DNA of 64,000 nucleotides from Lysobacter firmicutimachus (GTDB lineage: Bacteria; Pseudomonadota; Gammaproteobacteria; Xanthomonadales; Xanthomonadaceae). The notes under the pieces were generated by a model, which had not been told where the DNA came from, ran no database searches, and saw nothing but the letters and a program-made list of their open reading frames with translations. Both the position numbers and the translations under genes were made by a program. The stretch spans positions 2,480,001 to 2,544,000 of the forward strand of contig NZ_JBANDL010000002.1 in assembly GCF_037027445.1 (NCBI RefSeq), given 5' to 3'. Positions 11,449-20,857 of this stretch are shown in pieces; position 1 is the stretch's first letter; each line of letters opens with the position of its first letter.

Positions 11449-12882
11449 GTGTCGGCCGATACGACACCGGATCTTTCCTGGCCCGTGGCCCGCCGCACTC
11501 CCGCTTCCTCCGAGGAACAACGCGACCTGCTCAGCGTCGACCGCGACGGCCTGCGCCCGCTGGCCGAGCGCATGCGTCCGCAAAGCCTGGACGAGATGGT
11601 CGGCCAGCGCCGGCTGCTGGCGCCGGGCTCGGCGTTGCGCCGCGCGGTCGAGTCCGGCCGGGTCCACTCGATGATCCTGTGGGGCCCGCCGGGCTGCGGC
11701 AAGACCACCTTGGCGCTGCTGCTGGCGCGTTATGCCGATGCCGAGTTCCGGGCGATCTCGGCGGTGCTGTCGGGCCTGCCCGAGGTGCGCCAGGTGCTGG
11801 CCGAGGCCGCGCACCGGTTCGCCGAAGGCCGGCGCACGGTACTGTTCGTCGACGAGGTGCATCGCTTCAACAAGAGCCAGCAGGATGCGTTCCTGCCGCA
11901 CATCGAGCGCGGCACGATCATCTTCGTCGGCGCGACCACCGAGAACCCTTCCTTCGAACTCAATTCGGCGCTGTTGTCGCGCTGCCGCGTGCACGTCATG
12001 GAGGCGGTGTCGCCGGAGGACGTGCGCGCGGCCTTGCGCCGTGCCCTGGACGATCCCGAGCGCGGCCTGGGCGCGCAGGCGATCCGGGTCGAGGACGAAC
12101 TGCTGCTGCAGATCGCCACCGCCGCCGACGGCGACGTGCGCCGCGCGCTGACCCTGCTCGAGATCGCCGCCGAGCTGGCCCTGGACGAGGGCGGCACGGT
12201 GACCGCCGCGACCCTGGCCCAGGTGTTGGCCGACCGCACCCGCCGCTTCGACAAGGGCGGCGAGCAGTTCTACGACCAGATCTCGGCGCTGCACAAATCG
12301 GTGCGCAGCTCCAACCCCGATGCGGCGCTGTACTGGTTCGCGCGCATGATCGACGGCGGCTGCGATGCGCACTACCTGGCCCGGCGCCTGACCCGGATGG
12401 CGGTCGAAGACATCGGCCTGGCCGATCCGCGCGCGCTGCAGATGGCGGTCGACGCCTGGGACACGTACGACCGCTTGGGCAGCCCGGAAGGCGATCTGGC
12501 CCTGGCCCAGGTGGTGCTGTACCTGGCCAGCACCGCCAAGTCCAACGCCGCCTACGCCGCTTACAACCAGGCCCGGCGCGACGTCGCCGAGCACGGCACC
12601 CAGGACGTGCCGCTGCACCTGCGCAATGCGCCGACCCGGCTGATGAAGCAGTTGGGCTATGCGCAGGGCTATCAGTACGACCACGACGCCGAGGGCGGCA
12701 TCGCCCTCGGCCAGACCGGTTTCCCGGACGCGATGGGCGAGCGGGTGTACTACCGGCCGGTGCCGCGCGGGCTGGAGATCAAGCTCGGCGAGAAGCTGGA
12801 GCGGCTGCGCCGGTTGCGCGCGCAGGCGCGCGGCGAGGCGCCGCCGGAGCAGGACGAGGGCGGAACGGACGCAGGCGCCTAG
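11449..12882 (+). CDS. rarA: Replication-associated recombination protein A (AAA+ ATPase)
   Basis: Clamp-loader-like AAA+ ATPase acting at stalled forks (MgsA/WRNIP1 family). 477 residues: RMRPQSLDEMVGQ start of the AAA module, Walker A GPPGCGKT at residues 79-86, Walker B VLFVDEVHRFNKSQQD, sensor 1 GATTENPSFELNSALLSRC, and the C-terminal tetramerisation domain with RRLTRMAVEDIGLADP and the terminal YYRPVPRGLEIKLGEKLERLR. The start is GTG; the next Met is well inside the conserved region. It is followed at 75 bp by crcB. Confidence 0.95.
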   Translation: MSADTTPDLSWPVARRTPASSEEQRDLLSVDRDGLRPLAERMRPQSLDEMVGQRRLLAPGSALRRAVESGRVHSMILWGPPGCGKTTLALLLARYADAEFRAISAVLSGLPEVRQVLAEAAHRFAEGRRTVLFVDEVHRFNKSQQDAFLPHIERGTIIFVGATTENPSFELNSALLSRCRVHVMEAVSPEDVRAALRRALDDPERGLGAQAIRVEDELLLQIATAADGDVRRALTLLEIAAELALDEGGTVTAATLAQVLADRTRRFDKGGEQFYDQISALHKSVRSSNPDAALYWFARMIDGGCDAHYLARRLTRMAVEDIGLADPRALQMAVDAWDTYDRLGSPEGDLALAQVVLYLASTAKSNAAYAAYNQARRDVAEHGTQDVPLHLRNAPTRLMKQLGYAQGYQYDHDAEGGIALGQTGFPDAMGERVYYRPVPRGLEIKLGEKLERLRRLRAQARGEAPPEQDEGGTDAGA

Positions 12883-12957
12883 CGCTTATTCTGTTCGTTG
12901 TGCAGGGGCGGCCAGGCCGCGTTGACGTCGGCACGGCCGACCGGGAGGCGACGATCC

Positions 12958-13329
12958 ATGTGGGCTTCGTTCGTGGCCATCGGCCTGGGGGCGGCGATCG
13001 GCGCCTGGGCACGTTGGGGCCTGAGCCTGTGGCTCAATGCGCTGCATGCGCAGTTGCCGCTGGGCACCCTGGCGGCGAACCTGGTCGGCGGCTACGGCAT
13101 TGGCCTGGCCCTGGCCTGGTTCGGCCAGCACCCGGCGTTGGCGCCGGAATGGCGCTTGTTCGTGGTGACCGGCCTGCTGGGCGGCCTGACCACTTTCTCG
13201 ACCTTTTCCGGCGAGGTGGTGCAGTTGCTGGAACGGCAGCAGGTGGGCTGGGCGCTGGGCACGGCCGCGTTGCATTTGTTCGGCTCGCTGGCGATGACCG
13301 TCGCCGGCCTGGCCAGCGTGCGCGCCTGA
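12958..13329 (+). CDS. crcB: Fluoride efflux channel
   Basis: Small dual-topology inner-membrane fluoride channel (Fluc). 123 residues with four hydrophobic helices: [58 protein letters not shown] (the TTFSTF fluoride-pore motif) and [24 protein letters not shown] lies 9 bases before the ATG. The 75-base gap after rarA was checked for a fluoride riboswitch, and none of the conserved elements is present. It is probably co-transcribed with rarA. Confidence 0.93.
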   Translation: MWASFVAIGLGAAIGAWARWGLSLWLNALHAQLPLGTLAANLVGGYGIGLALAWFGQHPALAPEWRLFVVTGLLGGLTTFSTFSGEVVQLLERQQVGWALGTAALHLFGSLAMTVAGLASVRA

Positions 13330-13392
13330 ACGCATCCGGGCTGATCCCGGGACGGTGCGGGCCGGCATCGACGCCACCGGCCGCGGCCGCAT

Positions 13393-13689
13393 TCATTCCG
13401 GCGGCGGCAGAACGGTCCGGCGCGACATGCGCAGGACCTCGTCGCTGGGCGCCGCGGATTTGTTGGCCAGCACCTGCTGCAGCGATTCGACCTCGGCCCA
13501 GACCATGTGCTGCAGCGCCTGCAGCAGGGTATTGCCGGCGTTGGACAGCAACAGTCGCCCGTCCTGGCTCAGGGCCAGCCCGTCTTCGATCAGGGCGTGT
13601 TTCATATGGCTGGTTTCCGGCTGCACGCCACGTTGCAGGCCGACCAGGACGCTCAGCAGAGCGTGTTCTCGCAACGACACTTTGAACAA
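13393..13689 (-). CDS. Conserved small hypothetical protein
   Basis: About 98 residues of unknown function: FKVSLREHALLSVLVGLQRGVQ...HMKHALIEDGLALSQDGRLLLSNAGNTLLQALQH. It looks like a small alpha-helical cytoplasmic protein, with a hydrophobic repeat pattern like a winged-helix or dimerisation unit. I prefer a TTG start at 13689 because GAGGGG lies 7 bases upstream; GTG codons at 13713 and 13680 are in frame and possible. It is convergent with crcB and divergent from sapC. Confidence 0.55.
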   Translation of the reverse strand: MFKVSLREHALLSVLVGLQRGVQPETSHMKHALIEDGLALSQDGRLLLSNAGNTLLQALQHMVWAEVESLQQVLANKSAAPSDEVLRMSRRTVLPPPE

Positions 13690-13915
13690 TGCCTTTCCCC
13701 TCTTGCCCGGCACGTCCGACTTGTGTGCCGGGAGTCACGATATGGGAGGCGATGTGATGACAGTTTTGACTGGCGCGCATGCATGTGAAAATTGGCATCA
13801 CGCCGACGGGGGCGTATGGCCGCCCCCGGGCGTCGCCGTTGTCAATATCGCGTCGATGGCGCATCTTCGCCGCACCCGCCGGGCCGGCGGGCATTCACTC
13901 GATTCCGGGAATTCC

Positions 13916-14665
13916 ATGCTGATCTACGACCGCGTCGTACCGTTGAACCGCAACACCCACCGGCGCCTGCGCATCAGCGCGCAGTCGCACAACGCCCGCT
14001 TCGCCGCGACCCTCAATTCGGTGCCGCTGGCGGCGATCGAGTTCCTGCCCGCGGCGTCGGAATACGCGATCGTGTTCGCCAGGCTCGACAACGGCGACTA
14101 CCTGCCGGCGATCATGGTCGGCTTGAAGCCGCAGCAGAACCTGTACGTCGACGCCGAGGCCCGCTGGCGTCGCGGCTACGTGCCGGCGTTCCTGCGCCAG
14201 TACCCGTTCGTGCTGGCCGAAGACCGCGAAACCGGCAACCTCACCGTGTGCGTGGACATGGCCTACGACGGCCTGTCGGAAGAGGAGGGCGAGGCGCTGT
14301 TCGAGGACAGCGGCGAGGACACCCCGAACCTGACCCGCGCGCTGGGCTTCCTGACCGAGTTCCATCATGAGCTCAAGCGCACCGCCGCCTTCACCGAGCG
14401 GCTCAAGGCGCTGGACCTGCTCGAACAGCAGGTGGTGCGTTTCGGCCGCGAAGGCGAGCCCCCGCACGAGATCAACGGCGTTTACGTGGTTTCGGAAGAG
14501 CGCCTGCACAAGCTCGACGACGCCACCCTGGCCGAATTGGTGCGCAGCGGCGCGATGCGCCTGATCCACACCCACCTGGTGTCGATGCGCAATCTGGAGC
14601 GCCTGTCGGAACTGGCCCAGCAACGGGCCGCGGACGAGGACGCGCCGCAGGGCGCGGCCAACTGA
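13916..14665 (+). CDS. SapC family protein
   Basis: 249-residue protein of the SapC family (PF07277), named after an S-layer-associated protein of Campylobacter. Conserved blocks are VVPLNRNTHRRLRI, the AAIEFLPAASEYAIVF strand pair, PAIMVGLKPQQNLYVD, RGYVPAFLRQYPFVL and the C-terminal GVYVVSEERLHKLDD with MRLIHTHLVSMRNLERL. In Xanthomonadaceae such genes often occur near TonB-dependent receptors or flavin halogenases, but here it stands alone. The role is unproven. A strong terminator-like hairpin follows the stop codon. Confidence 0.88.
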   Translation: MLIYDRVVPLNRNTHRRLRISAQSHNARFAATLNSVPLAAIEFLPAASEYAIVFARLDNGDYLPAIMVGLKPQQNLYVDAEARWRRGYVPAFLRQYPFVLAEDRETGNLTVCVDMAYDGLSEEEGEALFEDSGEDTPNLTRALGFLTEFHHELKRTAAFTERLKALDLLEQQVVRFGREGEPPHEINGVYVVSEERLHKLDDATLAELVRSGAMRLIHTHLVSMRNLERLSELAQQRAADEDAPQGAAN

Positions 14666-14712
14666 ACCAGGCGTTCGGCCGGTCGCCGCACGGCGTGCCG
14701 CTGTCCACGCCG

Positions 14713-14743
14713 CGACGCCGGCACGGTGCCGGCGTCGTCGTTT
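14713..14743 (+). terminator. Terminator after the sapC-like gene
   Basis: An 11-bp perfect stem CGACGCCGGCA / TGCCGGCGTCG with a CGG loop, followed by TCGTTT, 47 bases after the stop. It lies only a few bases before the start of the next gene, so it could also affect that gene's translation. Confidence 0.65.
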
Positions 14744-14748
14744 GAGGA

Positions 14749-15189
14749 ATGGCGATGGTCGATATCTCGCACGAAAGTCCGCAGGCGACCGCGCGTCGCC
14801 TGCTCGAAGTGACCCGGCGCGCCCGGCTCGCGGTCTATCCCGGCACCTATGCCTTCGCCGAGTTCGGGTTGCGCGACTTCCCGGCCGCAGTGCGCGCCGA
14901 TGCCCTGGCGCTGGTGCGCGACGACGCGGTCTGGAGTCAACTGGTGCCTTGCGACGACCCCGGCGAGGAGTTGTTCGCGCTGTTCCGGTTCCACTTTCCC
15001 GCCGGCGCCGACAACAGCGGCTTCGTCGGCTGGCTGGCGTCGCGGCTCAAGCAGCGCTTCGGCACCGGCGTGTTCGTGACCTGCGGGCACAACCGCGGCG
15101 ATGGCGGCATCTACGATTACTGGGGCGTGCCGGCGGCGCTCGCCGCCGAGGTGCGCGCCGAACTCGAGGTCTTGACCTCGCCGCCTTGA
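14749..15189 (+). CDS. DUF6196-like hypothetical protein
   Basis: 146 residues, cytoplasmic, without signal peptide. It resembles the DUF6196 pattern: EVTRRARLAVYPGTYAFAEF near the N-terminus, VRDDAVWSQLVPC, FALFRFHFPAGADNSGFVGWLA and the C-terminal TCGHNRGDGGIYDYWGVP. Function is unknown. GAGGA precedes the ATG at 14749, and a second ATG two codons downstream is possible. The family assignment is from memory of the pattern. Confidence 0.75.
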   Translation: MAMVDISHESPQATARRLLEVTRRARLAVYPGTYAFAEFGLRDFPAAVRADALALVRDDAVWSQLVPCDDPGEELFALFRFHFPAGADNSGFVGWLASRLKQRFGTGVFVTCGHNRGDGGIYDYWGVPAALAAEVRAELEVLTSPP

Positions 15190-15235
15190 GCCTCGCGGTC
15201 CCGGGCTTCGCGTCCCGGGCCTGCCGCGGCCGCGC

Positions 15236-16051
15236 TCAGCGGCGCGCGGCTTCGCGCAAACGATCGCGCCGGTACATGAGCGCGCCGGCCACGCTCACGC
15301 CGAGCGCGACCAGGGCGACGATGATCGTGGTCAGGGCGTTGATTTCCGGCGTCACCCCGAGCTTGACCTTCGAATACACCAACATCGGCAGGGTGGTCGA
15401 ACCCGGGCCGGAGGTGAAGCTGGCGATCACCAGGTCGTCCAGCGACAGGGTGAAGGCGAGCAGCCAGCCGGCCAGCAGCGCGGGCGCGATCAAGGGCAGG
15501 GTGATGACGAAGAACACCCGCCACGGCTTGGCGCCCAGGTCCATCGCCGCTTCCTCCAGGCTGGCGTCGAGCGAGGTCATGCGCGAGCGCACCACCACGG
15601 TGACGTAGCAGGCGGTGAGGGTGATGTGGGCCAGGGTGATCGTGGTCATGCCGCGTTCGGGCCAGCCGAACACCTGCTGCAGGCCGACGAACAGCAGCAG
15701 CGAGGACAGGCCCAGCATCACGTCCGGCATCACCATCGGCGCCGAGTTCAGCAGGCTCAGTGCGCCGCGCCCGGGGAAACGGCCGAAACGCGACAAGGCC
15801 AGGCCGCTGGCGGTGCCGAGCGCGACCGCGGCGGTGGCCGAGATCGCGGCGATGGTCAGGCTGCGCTGCACCGCTTCCAGGATCTGCTCGTTGCGCAGCA
15901 GCTCGCCGTACCAGCGCAGCGAGAAGCCGCCCCAGGTGGTGGCGCGATCGGAGCCGCTGAACGAGTACACGATCACCGACGCGATCGGCAGGTAGAGGAA
16001 GGCGTAGCCCAGCGCCATCATCGTGTACAGGGCGAAGGGGGTGCGCTTCAC
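15236..16051 (-). CDS. potI: Putrescine ABC transporter permease PotI
   Basis: 271-residue inner-membrane permease, second transmembrane subunit of a putrescine/spermidine-type importer. It has six hydrophobic helices and the EAA loop EEAAMDLGAKPWRVFFVITLPLIAP that contacts the ATPase; the SYSFSGS and LSLDDLVIASFTSGPGSTTLP blocks are typical of PotI/PotC. It starts with GTG overlapping the potH stop (GTGA), and is the last gene of potFAHI. The 46-base gap after it contains a CCCGGG-based hairpin facing the convergent gene. Confidence 0.93.
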   Translation of the reverse strand: MKRTPFALYTMMALGYAFLYLPIASVIVYSFSGSDRATTWGGFSLRWYGELLRNEQILEAVQRSLTIAAISATAAVALGTASGLALSRFGRFPGRGALSLLNSAPMVMPDVMLGLSSLLLFVGLQQVFGWPERGMTTITLAHITLTACYVTVVVRSRMTSLDASLEEAAMDLGAKPWRVFFVITLPLIAPALLAGWLLAFTLSLDDLVIASFTSGPGSTTLPMLVYSKVKLGVTPEINALTTIIVALVALGVSVAGALMYRRDRLREAARR

Positions 16052-17046
16052 GGTGCGTCCTCCCGCGCCGCGCGGCGATTCTCTACGTATTCGAACAACA
16101 AGGTCGGCAGCACGATCAGCAGCAGCATGGCGATCGCGATCGCCGCCGCCAGCGGCCAGTCGCGGTTGGTGAAGAACTCGGTCCACAGCACGCGGCCGAT
16201 GGTCAGCGCGTCGGGGCCGCCGAGCACATCGGGGATCACGAACTCGCCGACCGAGGGGATGAACACCAGCAGGGTGCCGGCGAGCATGCCGGGGAAGGAC
16301 AGCGGCAGGGTGACCCGCACGAACGCCTGCCAGGGCTTGGCGCCCAGGTCGGCCGCGGCTTCCAGCAGGGTGAAGTCGAGCCGGATCAGCGTCGCCGCCA
16401 AGGGCAGGATCATGAAGGGCAGGTAGTTGTAGGTGATGCCGATGTAGACCGCGAGATCGGTGTGCAGCACCGCCGTGCCCGGCTCGATCAGTCCCAGCTC
16501 CGACAGCGTCCGGCTGACTATGCCGTTGGCGCGCAGCAGGCCGATCATGGCGTAGGTGCGCAGCAGCGAACTGGTCCAGAACGGCAGGATCACCAGCACC
16601 AACAGCAGCAGCCGCCAGACCTTGGGCGCGCGGGCGATGCCGTAGGCGATCGGATAGCCGATCAGCAGGCAGCACAGGGTCGAGACGCTGGCGAACAGCA
16701 GCGACTTCAGGTACGCGCCGACGTACAGCGGATCGGAAATCAGCGCGGCGTAGTTGGACGCGTGCAACTGCAGCGAGACCGCGCCGTCTTCGCCGGTCTG
16801 CACCAGCGGCGTGTACGGCGGCACCTGGCCGAACAAGGCCTGGGCGAAGCTCAGCTTGAGCACGATCAGGAACGGCACCAGGAACAACAGCGCCAGCCAC
16901 AGCATCGGCAGCGCGGTCACCAGGAAGCGGCCGCGGCGGGTGCGGAATTCGTCGCCGACGGCGCGGAACCAACCGAAGAGGTTATCTACGACATCGGCCC
17001 AGAAACTCCAGCTTTCCGAGCCGCGCTTTTGCTCCATTCCGCTCAC
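16048..17046 (-). CDS. potH: Putrescine ABC transporter permease PotH
   Basis: 332 residues. It has a cytoplasmic N-terminus of about 40, then six membrane helices beginning FLVTALPMLWLALLFLVPFLIVLKLSF. The permease EAA motif is EAAADLGAKPWQAFVRVTLPLSFPGM, and GEFVIPDVLGGPDALTIG is the PotH/PotB signature. The GTG at 17046 is chosen because GGGGGA lies 6 bases upstream; an ATG three codons later (17037) is the alternative. It follows potA by 70 bp and is coupled to potI by a 4-base overlap. Confidence 0.92.
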   Translation of the reverse strand: MSGMEQKRGSESWSFWADVVDNLFGWFRAVGDEFRTRRGRFLVTALPMLWLALLFLVPFLIVLKLSFAQALFGQVPPYTPLVQTGEDGAVSLQLHASNYAALISDPLYVGAYLKSLLFASVSTLCCLLIGYPIAYGIARAPKVWRLLLLVLVILPFWTSSLLRTYAMIGLLRANGIVSRTLSELGLIEPGTAVLHTDLAVYIGITYNYLPFMILPLAATLIRLDFTLLEAAADLGAKPWQAFVRVTLPLSFPGMLAGTLLVFIPSVGEFVIPDVLGGPDALTIGRVLWTEFFTNRDWPLAAAIAIAMLLLIVLPTLLFEYVENRRAAREDAP

Positions 17047-17116
17047 CGTGCGTCCCCCGCCGCCGAGCCGTACCCGGCCTCGGCGATTTTCCGTTTGCGA
17101 TCCGCCCGCGCTGCGC

Positions 17117-18277
17117 TCACGAGGTCAGCACCACCGCGCTGGCCGCATCCCACGACAGCCACAGCGTGTCGTCCCAGTCGTAATGCGGTTCCGAGCTGCG
17201 CGCGACGTGGGTCTCCTGCACCCGCAGCACCGCGCCGGAATCGGTCTGGACGTGGTAGATCGACACGTCGCCCAGATAGGCGATGTCGCGCACCTTGCCG
17301 ACCACCGCATTGTCGAAGCCGGCCGGGCGGGTGTCGTGCACGTCGATCTTCTCCGGGCGCACTGCGATGCCGACCGCGGTGCCTTCCGGCAACGGGTCGG
17401 GGTGGCGCGCGAGCAGTTCGCCGCCGACGGCGTCGCATTGGATGCGCAGGGTGCCGCCGGCCGCGTCGTGGCCGAGCACGCGGCCCTCGAGCAGGTTGAT
17501 GCCGCCGATGAATTCGGCGACGAAGCGGGTGGAGGGATACTCGTACAGCACCGCCGGGGTCGAGACCTGGACGATCCGGCCGGCGTCCATGACCGCGATG
17601 CGCGAGGACATGGTCATGGCTTCTTCCTGGTCGTGGGTGACCATGATGAAGGTGGTGCCGACCCGTTCCTGGATGCTGACCAGCTCGAACTGAGTGTGCT
17701 CGCGCAGCTTCTTGTCCAGCGCGCCCAGCGGTTCGTCGAGCAGCAGCAGCTTGGGCTGCTTGGCCAGGGCGCGGGCCAGGGCGACGCGCTGGCGCTGGCC
17801 GCCGGAGAGCTGGTCGGGCTTGCGCTGGCCCAGCTGCGGCATGCGCACCAGCTCCAGCATGGCCTGGACCCGGTCGCGGATTTCGCCCGCGCCGAGCGGG
17901 CTTTCGCCGGGCAGGGTCTGCTTGAGGCCGAAGGCGATGTTCTGCGCCACGCTCATGTGCGGGAACAGCGCATAGCTCTGGAACATCATGTTGACCGGGC
18001 GCTGGTACGGCGGCAGCGCGGTGACGTCGACGCCGTCGATCAGCACCCGGCCGCGGTCGGGGCTTTCGAAACCGGCCAGCACCCGCAGCAGGGTGCTCTT
18101 GCCAGAACCGGAACCGCCGAGCAGGGCGAAAAACTCGCCGCGATAGACGTCCAGCGAGATGTCGTCGCAGGCGTAGACCTTGCCGAAGGTCTTGGTCACG
18201 CCTTCGATGCGCACGAACGGCTGCGCGGACGGGTCGCGCCAGGGTTCGGGCGCGGCGTTGCGGGCGGGGACGCTCAC
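17117..18277 (-). CDS. potA: Polyamine ABC transporter ATP-binding protein
   Basis: 386-residue ATPase of the putrescine importer (PotA/PotG type). Walker [10 protein letters not shown] near residue 55, Q-loop [12 protein letters not shown], signature [15 protein letters not shown], Walker [13 protein letters not shown] and switch [18 protein letters not shown]. The C-terminal TOBE domain runs from about residue 285. The start is GTG, four bases after the potF stop. Together with potF, potH and potI it encodes a complete importer. Confidence 0.95.
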   Translation of the reverse strand: MSVPARNAAPEPWRDPSAQPFVRIEGVTKTFGKVYACDDISLDVYRGEFFALLGGSGSGKSTLLRVLAGFESPDRGRVLIDGVDVTALPPYQRPVNMMFQSYALFPHMSVAQNIAFGLKQTLPGESPLGAGEIRDRVQAMLELVRMPQLGQRKPDQLSGGQRQRVALARALAKQPKLLLLDEPLGALDKKLREHTQFELVSIQERVGTTFIMVTHDQEEAMTMSSRIAVMDAGRIVQVSTPAVLYEYPSTRFVAEFIGGINLLEGRVLGHDAAGGTLRIQCDAVGGELLARHPDPLPEGTAVGIAVRPEKIDVHDTRPAGFDNAVVGKVRDIAYLGDVSIYHVQTDSGAVLRVQETHVARSSEPHYDWDDTLWLSWDAASAVVLTS

Positions 18278-18281
18278 CGGT

Positions 18282-19430
18282 TTACTGCCCGCTCTTGATG
18301 CGGGTCCAGGCGCGCACGCGCTGGCGCTGCACGTCCTCGGGCAGGCTGGCCGGGTCCACCAGCTTGGCCCGCACTTCGGCCGGCGGGTACACGCCCGGGT
18401 CCTGGGCCACGGCGGGATCGACCAGGGCGGTGGCGTCCTGATTGGCGCTGGCGTAGGCGACGTGGTTGCTGATCGCCGCGGCGACCTTGGGGTCGAGCAG
18501 ATAGTCGATGAAGGCGTGGGCGTTGCCGGGGTGCTTGCTGTCCTTGGGAATCGCGATCACGTCGACCCAGCGGATCGCGCCTTCCTTGGGGATCACGAAG
18601 CGCAGGTTCGGCGCCGGCTTGCCGGCCTGCTTGGCGGCGTCGAAGGCGGTGGTGCTGGCCTGGGCGATGTCGCCGGAGTAGCCCATCACCAGGCAGGCGT
18701 CGCCGTTGGCGAAGGCGTCCTTGTACTCGGCGTTGTTGAAGGTGCGCACGAAGGGGCGGATCGCGGCGTAGACCTTGCGCACCGCGTCGAGCTCGTCGGC
18801 GGCGCCGGCATTGGGATCGCGGCCGAGCCAGATCAGCGCCGCGCCGAAAGTTTCCTGATCGTCGTCGAGCACGGTGATGCCGCATTTGGCCAGTTTGGCG
18901 GCGTTGGCCGGATCGAACAGCAGCGACCAGGAGTCCAGCGGCGCGTTCTCGCCCAGTGCCTGCTTGATCTTGTCGACGTTCAGGCCCAGGCCGGTGGTGC
19001 CCCACATGTACGGCACCAGGTGGGCGTTGCCCGGGTCGATCGAGGCCAGGTTCTGCAGCACCTGCGGGTCCAGGTGCTTCCAGTTCGGCAGCTTGCTCTT
19101 GTCCAGCGGCGCGTACAGGCCGCTCTTGACCTGGCGCTGGGCGAACGGGCGCGCCGAGGGGAACACCACGTCGTAGCCGGAGGCGCCGGCGGTGAGCTTG
19201 CTCTCCAGGGTTTCGTTGGCGTCGTAGACGTCGTAATTGACCTTGAGGCCGCTGGCGGTCTCGAAGTTCTTGACCGTGTCGTCGGCGACGTAGTCCGACC
19301 AGTTGTAGACGTTGAGGACCTTCTCCTCGGCTCCGGCCGGGGTCGCGGTGGCGGCGGCGTCGGGCTGCTTGCTCCCGCCGCAGGCGGCGAGCAGCAGGGC
19401 GCAGGCGAGCGGGGCGAGGCGCAGGGTCAC
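18282..19430 (-). CDS. potF: Polyamine ABC transporter substrate-binding protein (lipoprotein)
   Basis: 382 residues. The N-terminus ACALLLAACGGS carries a lipobox (LAAC), so this copy is a lipoprotein rather than a free periplasmic protein. The fold begins KVLNVYNWSDYVADDTVKNFE, the classic PotF/PotD signature, with GYDVVFPSARP, VPYMWGTTGLG and VDVIAIPKDSKHPGNAHAFIDYLL. GGAG precedes the GTG start by 6 bases. It is the first gene of potFAHI; all four genes start with GTG. It is divergent from the torF-like porin gene, and the 207 bases between hold both promoters, but none could be defined. Confidence 0.94.
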   Translation of the reverse strand: MTLRLAPLACALLLAACGGSKQPDAAATATPAGAEEKVLNVYNWSDYVADDTVKNFETASGLKVNYDVYDANETLESKLTAGASGYDVVFPSARPFAQRQVKSGLYAPLDKSKLPNWKHLDPQVLQNLASIDPGNAHLVPYMWGTTGLGLNVDKIKQALGENAPLDSWSLLFDPANAAKLAKCGITVLDDDQETFGAALIWLGRDPNAGAADELDAVRKVYAAIRPFVRTFNNAEYKDAFANGDACLVMGYSGDIAQASTTAFDAAKQAGKPAPNLRFVIPKEGAIRWVDVIAIPKDSKHPGNAHAFIDYLLDPKVAAAISNHVAYASANQDATALVDPAVAQDPGVYPPAEVRAKLVDPASLPEDVQRQRVRAWTRIKSGQ

Positions 19431-19637
19431 GGCAATCTCCAAAGTGGGCAAGTCGGATCGGCAATGTTTGGGCGCGATGTTCGGAGCCCGCCCCGGCGGT
19501 GTCAACGCATCGGCGCCATCGGGCGGCGAACGGCCGCCAATCCGGCCGGCATCTGGCACGGATCTGCACCGATCCGGCCAGCTTGCGGTATCGTCGCAGC
19601 CCGCCCACCCCTGCCCACCGCCCGCCGGAGCCCGCCG

Positions 19638-20435
19638 ATGCCGACTTTCCCCACCGCCCGTACCGCCGCTGCGCGTCTTGCCCCCTGGTGGCTGGCCTTG
19701 GCCGCGGCCGCAGGCGCACCGGCGATGGCGCAGACGGTCGAGGCCGAACCGGCCCAGGCGGCCGCGGCCGACGAGGCGCCGTGGGCGGTCCACGGCAGCG
19801 TCGGCGCGCTCAGCGACTACGTCTGGCGCGGCGTTTCGCAGACTCAGGAAGACCCGGCGCTGCAGGCCGAGGTCAATCTGGAGCACCGCAGCGGGTTCTA
19901 TGCCGGCCTATGGACTTCCAGCATCGACTTCACCGCGGCCGGCGAGGAAGACGACGGCATCGATTACGAGCTCGACGGCTACCTCGGCTGGGCCGGAGAA
20001 CTGCGTCCCGGGCTGGACCTGGATGTGGTCCTGACCCGCGCCGCCTATCCGGGCGCCCGCCGCGGCTACGACTACGACTACACCGAACTCGAAGCGACCC
20101 TGGGCTTCGCCGAGCACTACCACGTCGGCCTGGCCTATTCGCCGGACATCTTCGGCCTCGGCGGCAAGGGCTATTACTGGAACGCCGGCGGCGAATGGCC
20201 GCTGGGCGAGAGCGGTTTCGGGCTCAAGGTGCAGGTCGGCCATTACGACCTGGAAGACGCAGCCGGCGACAGCTACCAGGACTATCTGATCGCCGTGACC
20301 CGAGAGTTCGGCCCGGTGCAGGCGCAGCTGCAGTACACCGACACCTCCAGCTACGGCCCGGAGTTGTCCGAAGCGCTGGACGATGCGCGCTTGGCCGACG
20401 GACGCGTGGCGCTGGCGCTGACTTGGTCGTTCTGA
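19638..20435 (+). CDS. TorF-family putative outer-membrane porin
   Basis: 265 residues with a signal peptide (to the AMAQ site near residue 31). The mature part is an antiparallel beta-barrel: HGSVGALSDYVWRGVSQTQEDPALQAEVNLEH is the TorF/Gcw_chp (TIGR02001) signature, followed by alternating amphipathic strands, with a terminal Phe (LALTWSF) as required for BAM insertion. It is divergent from potF. Several family members flank small-solute transporters, so entry of polyamines across the outer membrane is plausible but unproven. Confidence 0.88.
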   Translation: MPTFPTARTAAARLAPWWLALAAAAGAPAMAQTVEAEPAQAAAADEAPWAVHGSVGALSDYVWRGVSQTQEDPALQAEVNLEHRSGFYAGLWTSSIDFTAAGEEDDGIDYELDGYLGWAGELRPGLDLDVVLTRAAYPGARRGYDYDYTELEATLGFAEHYHVGLAYSPDIFGLGGKGYYWNAGGEWPLGESGFGLKVQVGHYDLEDAAGDSYQDYLIAVTREFGPVQAQLQYTDTSSYGPELSEALDDARLADGRVALALTWSF

Positions 20436-20455
20436 AGCGACGCGGCTGCCGCGCC

Positions 20456-20483
20456 TGTAGGTGCGGCGCACGCCGCGACCCGG
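20456..20483 (+). repeat. REP-like palindromic repeat, copy 1
   Basis: TGTAGGTGCGGCGCACGCCG and following bases form a short imperfect hairpin (GCGGCG / CGCCGC). It belongs to the same family as the copies at 20592, 21485, 21615 and 29521. Confidence 0.6.
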
Positions 20484-20591
20484 CGCAGTGGCGCACGCGA
20501 GCGTAGCACTCCGAAGTGCGCGACCATCGGACAGTGCTGCCGAAGCGTGGCTGGCTTCGGATGCTGCGCTGTCGAAGCCTCGCTTCGGCAG

Positions 20592-20615
20592 TCGCGGCTT
20601 ACGCCGCTCCTGCAA
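20592..20615 (-). repeat. REP-like palindromic repeat, copy 2
   Basis: Read on the minus strand: TGCAGGAGCGGCGTAAGCCG followed by CGA. It is in inverted orientation to copy 1, about 110 bases away, so the pair could form a larger stem. Confidence 0.65.
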
Positions 20616-20857
20616 GAGCTCTTGCCGTTCCCCCTTCCTTGAAAAGAGGGGCAGGGGAATTCGCTGTTGCCCGCGCTGTCGTTGCTGCTGTCGCGGCGCC
20701 CGGGCGTCGCATGCCGGTCCGCGGTCGCGGCTTGCGGTGCTCCTTCCCCAATGGGCGCCCCTGGCCCTGTTTATGATTTTCCTAGGGTCATTCCCAGATT
20801 GACCGGGGTCGCTGCGCGGGGAGACTGGGCGGCGTCACCCACGGGAAGGAGCTCGCC

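Larger units (their letters stand above)
20436..20857. other. Intergenic region with REP-like repeats
   Basis: 422 bases without a supported gene. It contains two copies of the palindromic repeat built on GTAGGAGCGGCG (listed separately) and a more degenerate third at 20724-20743. A CCTAGGGTCATT stretch lies nearer the next gene. Confidence 0.6.

Noticed and set aside
12883..12957. Possible fluoride riboswitch before crcB
   Set aside because: The conserved GG-GAUGG and GCC-UCCGAC elements are absent and the gap is only 75 bases.
19551..19568. TGGCACGGATCTGC upstream of the torF-like gene, resembling a sigma-54 promoter
   Set aside because: GG and GC are separated by 9 bases instead of 10, and the -12 element is CTGC rather than TTGC.
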